Shown: positions 15,899-17,766 of the stretch, piece after piece
Layout of the letters: every line of letters starts with the position of its first letter
Position numbering within the stretch: position 1 is the stretch's first letter
Program-made: the position numbers and the translations under genes
NCBI GenBank assembly: GCA_022600255.1
Contig: JAHZKU010000031.1
Coordinates: forward strand, 1-17,766
Length of the DNA: 17,766 nucleotides
Source of the DNA: Actinomycetes bacterium
Lineage (GTDB): Bacteria; Actinomycetota; Actinomycetes; S36-B12; GCA-2699445
Reading direction: 5' to 3'
The notes under the pieces: model-generated
Seen by the model: the letters and a program-made list of their open reading frames with translations, nothing else
Database searches by the model: none
Told to the model about the DNA's origin: nothing

Positions 15899-15933
15899 AA
15901 CACTATTGTTGCGGAATACCGAAATGGGGTCAA
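15898..15933 (-). promoter_or_regulatory. sufR promoter with CAAC-N6-GTTG SufR operator
   Basis: On the minus strand TTGACC (15933-15928) is followed after 17 bases by AACAAT (15910-15905), and the predicted +1 is 15898, the G of the GTG start, which makes the transcript leaderless. The palindrome CAACACTATTGTTG (15898-15911, plus strand) fits CAAC-N6-GTTG, the SufR site described in cyanobacteria and, I believe, Streptomyces. It covers the -10 box and the +1, so bound SufR would block RNA polymerase directly. Confidence 0.65.
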
Positions 15934-15936
15934 CAG

Positions 15937-15950
15937 GGGGTCACGACCCC
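15937..15950. repeat. 14-bp perfect palindrome GGGGTC-N2-GACCCC upstream of sufR
   Basis: The arms at 15937-15942 and 15945-15950 are exact inverted repeats spaced by two bases. The element lies three bases upstream of the sufR -35 box and 47 bases before the divergent small membrane protein gene. It could bind a second regulator; none is identified. Confidence 0.35.
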
Positions 15951-15984
15951 GGACGCCCGCAATCGGGGTCCTCGTGCCTTTCGC

Positions 15985-15990
15985 TAGGAT
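15985..15990 (+). promoter_or_regulatory. -10 box of the small membrane protein gene
   Basis: TAGGAT fits TANNNT and ends 6 nt before the ATG at 15997, predicting a leaderless message. The same AGGA could instead act as a Shine-Dalgarno, so the two readings compete. No good -35 is seen. Confidence 0.35.
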
Positions 15991-15996
15991 GCTGGG

Positions 15997-16230
15997 ATGC
16001 AGACCAAAAAGTGGTCCGAGTTGTCCAAGAAGCAACGTACGGCCATCTCGGCCCTAATCGCCGTCGAGGCCGTCGTGACAACCGTCGCGGTCGTGGATCT
16101 TGCGCGCCGGCCCGCCGAGCAGGTCAGAGGACCAAAACCGCTGTGGCTCACCGGATTCCTCTTCCAGCCGCTTGGGCCAGTGCTTTACCTGACGGTCGGG
16201 CGGGATTGTCAGCGCACCCCGCCAGCCTGA
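15997..16230 (+). CDS. Small two-helix membrane protein, PLDc_N-like
   Basis: 77 residues. After a charged start (MQTKKWSELSKKQR) there are two membrane helices, about 16-35 (ISALIAVEAVVTTVAVVDLA) and 49-67 (LWLTGFLFQPLGPVLYLTV), joined by a basic loop DLARRPAEQVRGPK and ending in GRD. The DL-x-RR, W, GP and Y-x3-GR pattern is that of the PLDc_N (phospholipase D nuclease N-terminal-like) small membrane proteins, here with Gln57 where an Asn is common. Standing alone without a phospholipase domain it has no known activity; topology with both ends in the cytoplasm is likely from the charges. It is divergent from sufR across 98 bp and convergent with the APH-like gene, with 11 bp between stops. 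Confidence 0.75.
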   Translation: MQTKKWSELSKKQRTAISALIAVEAVVTTVAVVDLARRPAEQVRGPKPLWLTGFLFQPLGPVLYLTVGRDCQRTPPA

Positions 16231-16241
16231 GAATAGACGTT

Positions 16242-17171
16242 TCATCCGAGCCTAGCTGCCAACCCGAGCCTGTGCAGTGTCTGTCTGCCCACAGCGACCG
16301 TGACTGGATCGCTCATCGAGTTGGCGAGGAACATGAGGCCGAAGAAAATCGCCCAGCCACGGGATCGGGCGATCAGCGCCGAGTCCTTGGTGAGCATCGG
16401 GTCGTACGTCCGCCAGAAGACGTCGCGCTCCGCCGGCTCGAACATCTGCCAAGCGATGGCCAGATCAGTCGCTGGGTCTCCGGCGGCTAGATCACCGAAG
16501 TCGATGACACCCGAAATGGCTTCCGCATCATGCAGGATATTGAGCGGGTGCAGGTCGCCGTGTACCCACCGGGCCGCCCCCGCGTGACCAGCCGTGTTGC
16601 AAGCCACCCGCCATTGGGCCGCGACGGTATCGACATCCAACTGGTCAGCGACCGCTGCCAAAGCCTGGCTCACCGCATCATCTCGCCGCCCGAGCGGAAC
16701 ACCCCGATACGGATTACGCGGCGCTTCCCTTGGCGCGGATTGATGCAGACCTTGCAGAAAGCACGCCAGTTGAGCGGCGTGCCGGGCCGTCCCGGCTTGA
16801 GCCGCGAAGGCACTGCCGGGCAGCCAGCGCAAGATCGCCCATGCGGAGGGATAGAACGGGGCGGCCATCCCCACCGCGACAAGAGTGGGGATTGGCAGAC
16901 AACTGAGTTGGGCCATGGTCGGCAGCCATCGGATCTCGGTGCTGATTAACTGGGCGCCTAGGCGTCGCCGCGGCAACCGCACCAGCAGTTCGTCCCCAAG
17001 CCGGAAGTTGGTGTTGTCCCAGCCGGAGGCCACCGGCACTATTGGCAAGGAGCGATACTGCGGGTGCTGCTGCTGCAATAGGGCGCCCACGAGTTCGGCG
17101 GTGACGTCCCAGTCAACCGTCGGCGCAGCGTCGGGCGGTGTTGCGCTAGGGGACGTCGGTCCAATCTGCAT
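16242..17171 (-). CDS. Aminoglycoside phosphotransferase (APH) fold kinase-like protein
   Basis: 309 residues. The C-lobe shows the Brenner catalytic motif HGDLHPLN (204-211; Asp206 as catalytic base) and the metal-binding DFGD (224-227), followed by GDPATDLAIAW, all as in the APH/choline-kinase family. The N-lobe has SGWDNTNFRLGDELLVRLPRR (49-69), where the nucleotide-binding loop and the ATP-contacting basic residue would lie. It should phosphorylate a small molecule using ATP or GTP; the substrate cannot be told, and most chromosomal members are not resistance enzymes. About 20 Pro/Ser/Ala-rich residues precede the domain. TAGAGT lies 6 nt before the ATG, predicting a leaderless message. 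It is divergent from the ABC ATPase gene across 67 bp. Confidence 0.9.
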   Translation of the reverse strand: MQIGPTSPSATPPDAAPTVDWDVTAELVGALLQQQHPQYRSLPIVPVASGWDNTNFRLGDELLVRLPRRRLGAQLISTEIRWLPTMAQLSCLPIPTLVAVGMAAPFYPSAWAILRWLPGSAFAAQAGTARHAAQLACFLQGLHQSAPREAPRNPYRGVPLGRRDDAVSQALAAVADQLDVDTVAAQWRVACNTAGHAGAARWVHGDLHPLNILHDAEAISGVIDFGDLAAGDPATDLAIAWQMFEPAERDVFWRTYDPMLTKDSALIARSRGWAIFFGLMFLANSMSDPVTVAVGRQTLHRLGLAARLG

Positions 17172-17177
17172 GCCCTG

Positions 17178-17183
17178 ACTCTA
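17178..17183 (-). promoter_or_regulatory. -10 box of the APH-like gene
   Basis: On the minus strand TAGAGT (17183-17178) fits TANNNT and is followed by six bases (CAGGGC) and then the ATG at 17171, so the predicted +1 is the A of the start codon. No clear -35. Confidence 0.4.
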
Positions 17184-17226
17184 AGGCCGCCCACTGTGCC
17201 ATTCTCCAGATCGGGGGTGCGGCATT

Positions 17227-17232
17227 TACACT
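17227..17232 (+). promoter_or_regulatory. -10 box of the ABC ATPase gene
   Basis: TACACT fits TANNNT and is followed by six bases (GAACAG) and then GTG at 17239, so the predicted +1 is the G of the start codon. This supports the GTG as the true start. No clear -35. Confidence 0.42.
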
Positions 17233-17238
17233 GAACAG

Positions 17239-17766
17239 GTGTCTCCTGAGGTTGAACCCGCAGTCCGCGTGCGCCAGCTCGCCAAGAGCTTCGCAGGTGA
17301 GCCGGCTGTCAGCGGCTTGGATCTCACCGCAAGCCGTCATGAGATCACGGCGGTCCTCGGCCCAAATGGCGCTGGAAAGACCACCACGTTGGAAATCATC
17401 GCTGGCCTACAGCGGGCCGACGCCGGTCAGGTGCGGGTCTTGGGTCGCGAGCCTTGGGGCGCCAACGCCGACCATCGTGCCAGCGTCGGGGTCATGCTGC
17501 AGCAAGGTGGTGTCTGGTCCACTGCGACCGCCAAGCAGGCCGTTTCGCATGTGTCCCGTTTCTATTCAGATCCGATTCCTACCGGCGAACTCTTGGAACG
17601 CTTGCGACTCGGCACGAAGCAACGGCGCACCGCATTCCGTCGTCTCAGCGGGGGGGAGCAGCAGCGGGTGAAGCTCGCGTGCGCCGTGGTGGGCCGACCC
17701 CGGTTGGTCATCCTAGACGAGCCCTCCTCGGGGTTAGACCCGGCCACGCGGATCGAACTGTGGGAC
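17239..17766 (+). CDS. ABC transporter ATP-binding protein (ABC-2 type; C-terminus outside window)
   Basis: 176 codons are open from the GTG at 17239 to the right edge. The ATPase domain shows Walker A GPNGAGKTT (41-49), the segment VGVMLQQGGVW (83-93) holding the Q-loop, signature LSGGEQQRVKLA (136-147) and Walker B VILDEP (157-162) with SSGLDPATR. The short VRVRQLAKSFAG...VSGLDLTASRHEITAVLGPNGAG start is typical of ATPases that pair with a separate ABC-2 permease, so the permease gene is expected just beyond the window. In other actinobacteria ABC exporter genes and cytochrome-oxidase/haem A genes lie upstream of sufR on the opposite strand (from memory), which this gene partly matches. Substrate unknown. 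Confidence 0.92.
   Translation, partial: MSPEVEPAVRVRQLAKSFAGEPAVSGLDLTASRHEITAVLGPNGAGKTTTLEIIAGLQRADAGQVRVLGREPWGANADHRASVGVMLQQGGVWSTATAKQAVSHVSRFYSDPIPTGELLERLRLGTKQRRTAFRRLSGGEQQRVKLACAVVGRPRLVILDEPSSGLDPATRIELWD

Noticed and set aside
1..17766. CRISPR arrays, tRNA/rRNA genes, insertion sequences or prophage genes
   Set aside because: No direct-repeat arrays, cloverleaf-like segments, transposase motifs or phage proteins were found in the coding or intergenic sequence.

Overview
The window is high-GC (about 60% by eye) and its gene content and order point to an actinobacterium (Actinomycetota); I cannot name a genus. The reasons are a SUF operon headed by sufR with no sufE or sufA, a Rieske-type ferredoxin gene between sufD and sufC, a sufU/sufT tail, and a downstream block of ABC-F, small HTH protein and enoyl-CoA hydratase. 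From memory this block matches the neighbourhood of Mycobacterium tuberculosis Rv1460-Rv1466 and Rv1472-Rv1473A. Frequent GTG starts and apparent leaderless promoters fit the same assignment.

Layout. 1-1557 (minus): the N-terminus of an ABC exporter cut by the window edge, preceded by a LOG-family (PGGxGTxxE) protein. 1657-1921 (minus): the decayed 3' end of a corA-type magnesium transporter gene, truncated and frameshifted. 1984-2760 (plus): a short-chain dehydrogenase-like protein lacking the usual Tyr/Lys pair. 2813-4684 (minus): a complete ABC half-exporter. 4944-6404 (plus): a secreted pentapeptide-repeat lipoprotein made of two 220-residue repeats. 6455-9208 (minus): crotonase, HTH regulator and ABC-F ATPase. 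9269-15898 (minus): the eight-gene SUF iron-sulfur assembly operon sufR-sufB-sufD-Rieske-sufC-sufS-sufU-sufT. 15997-16230 (plus): a small two-helix membrane protein. 16242-17171 (minus): an APH-fold kinase. 17239-17766 (plus): the start of an ABC ATPase, cut by the window edge.

How it works together. SufS takes sulfur from cysteine, SufU (zinc protein) relays it, the SufBCD ATPase scaffold builds Fe-S clusters, SufT probably helps maturation, and SufR senses cluster status to repress the operon. Nearly every junction in the operon is a 1- or 4-nt start/stop overlap, so translation is probably coupled. The sufR promoter carries a CAAC-N6-GTTG palindrome lying on the predicted -10 box and the first base of the GTG start, which gives a compact autoregulated leaderless promoter.

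The most noteworthy points are the operator/leaderless arrangement at sufR, a recurring TANNNT-N6-start-codon pattern at stand-alone genes, the exact 220-residue duplication with four conserved cysteines per module in the lipoprotein, the corA remnant, and the SDR with replaced catalytic residues. I saw no CRISPR array, rRNA, tRNA, insertion sequence or phage gene. No gene-free stretch exceeds 300 bases; the longest is 4685-4943, which holds divergent upstream regions and one near-palindrome.
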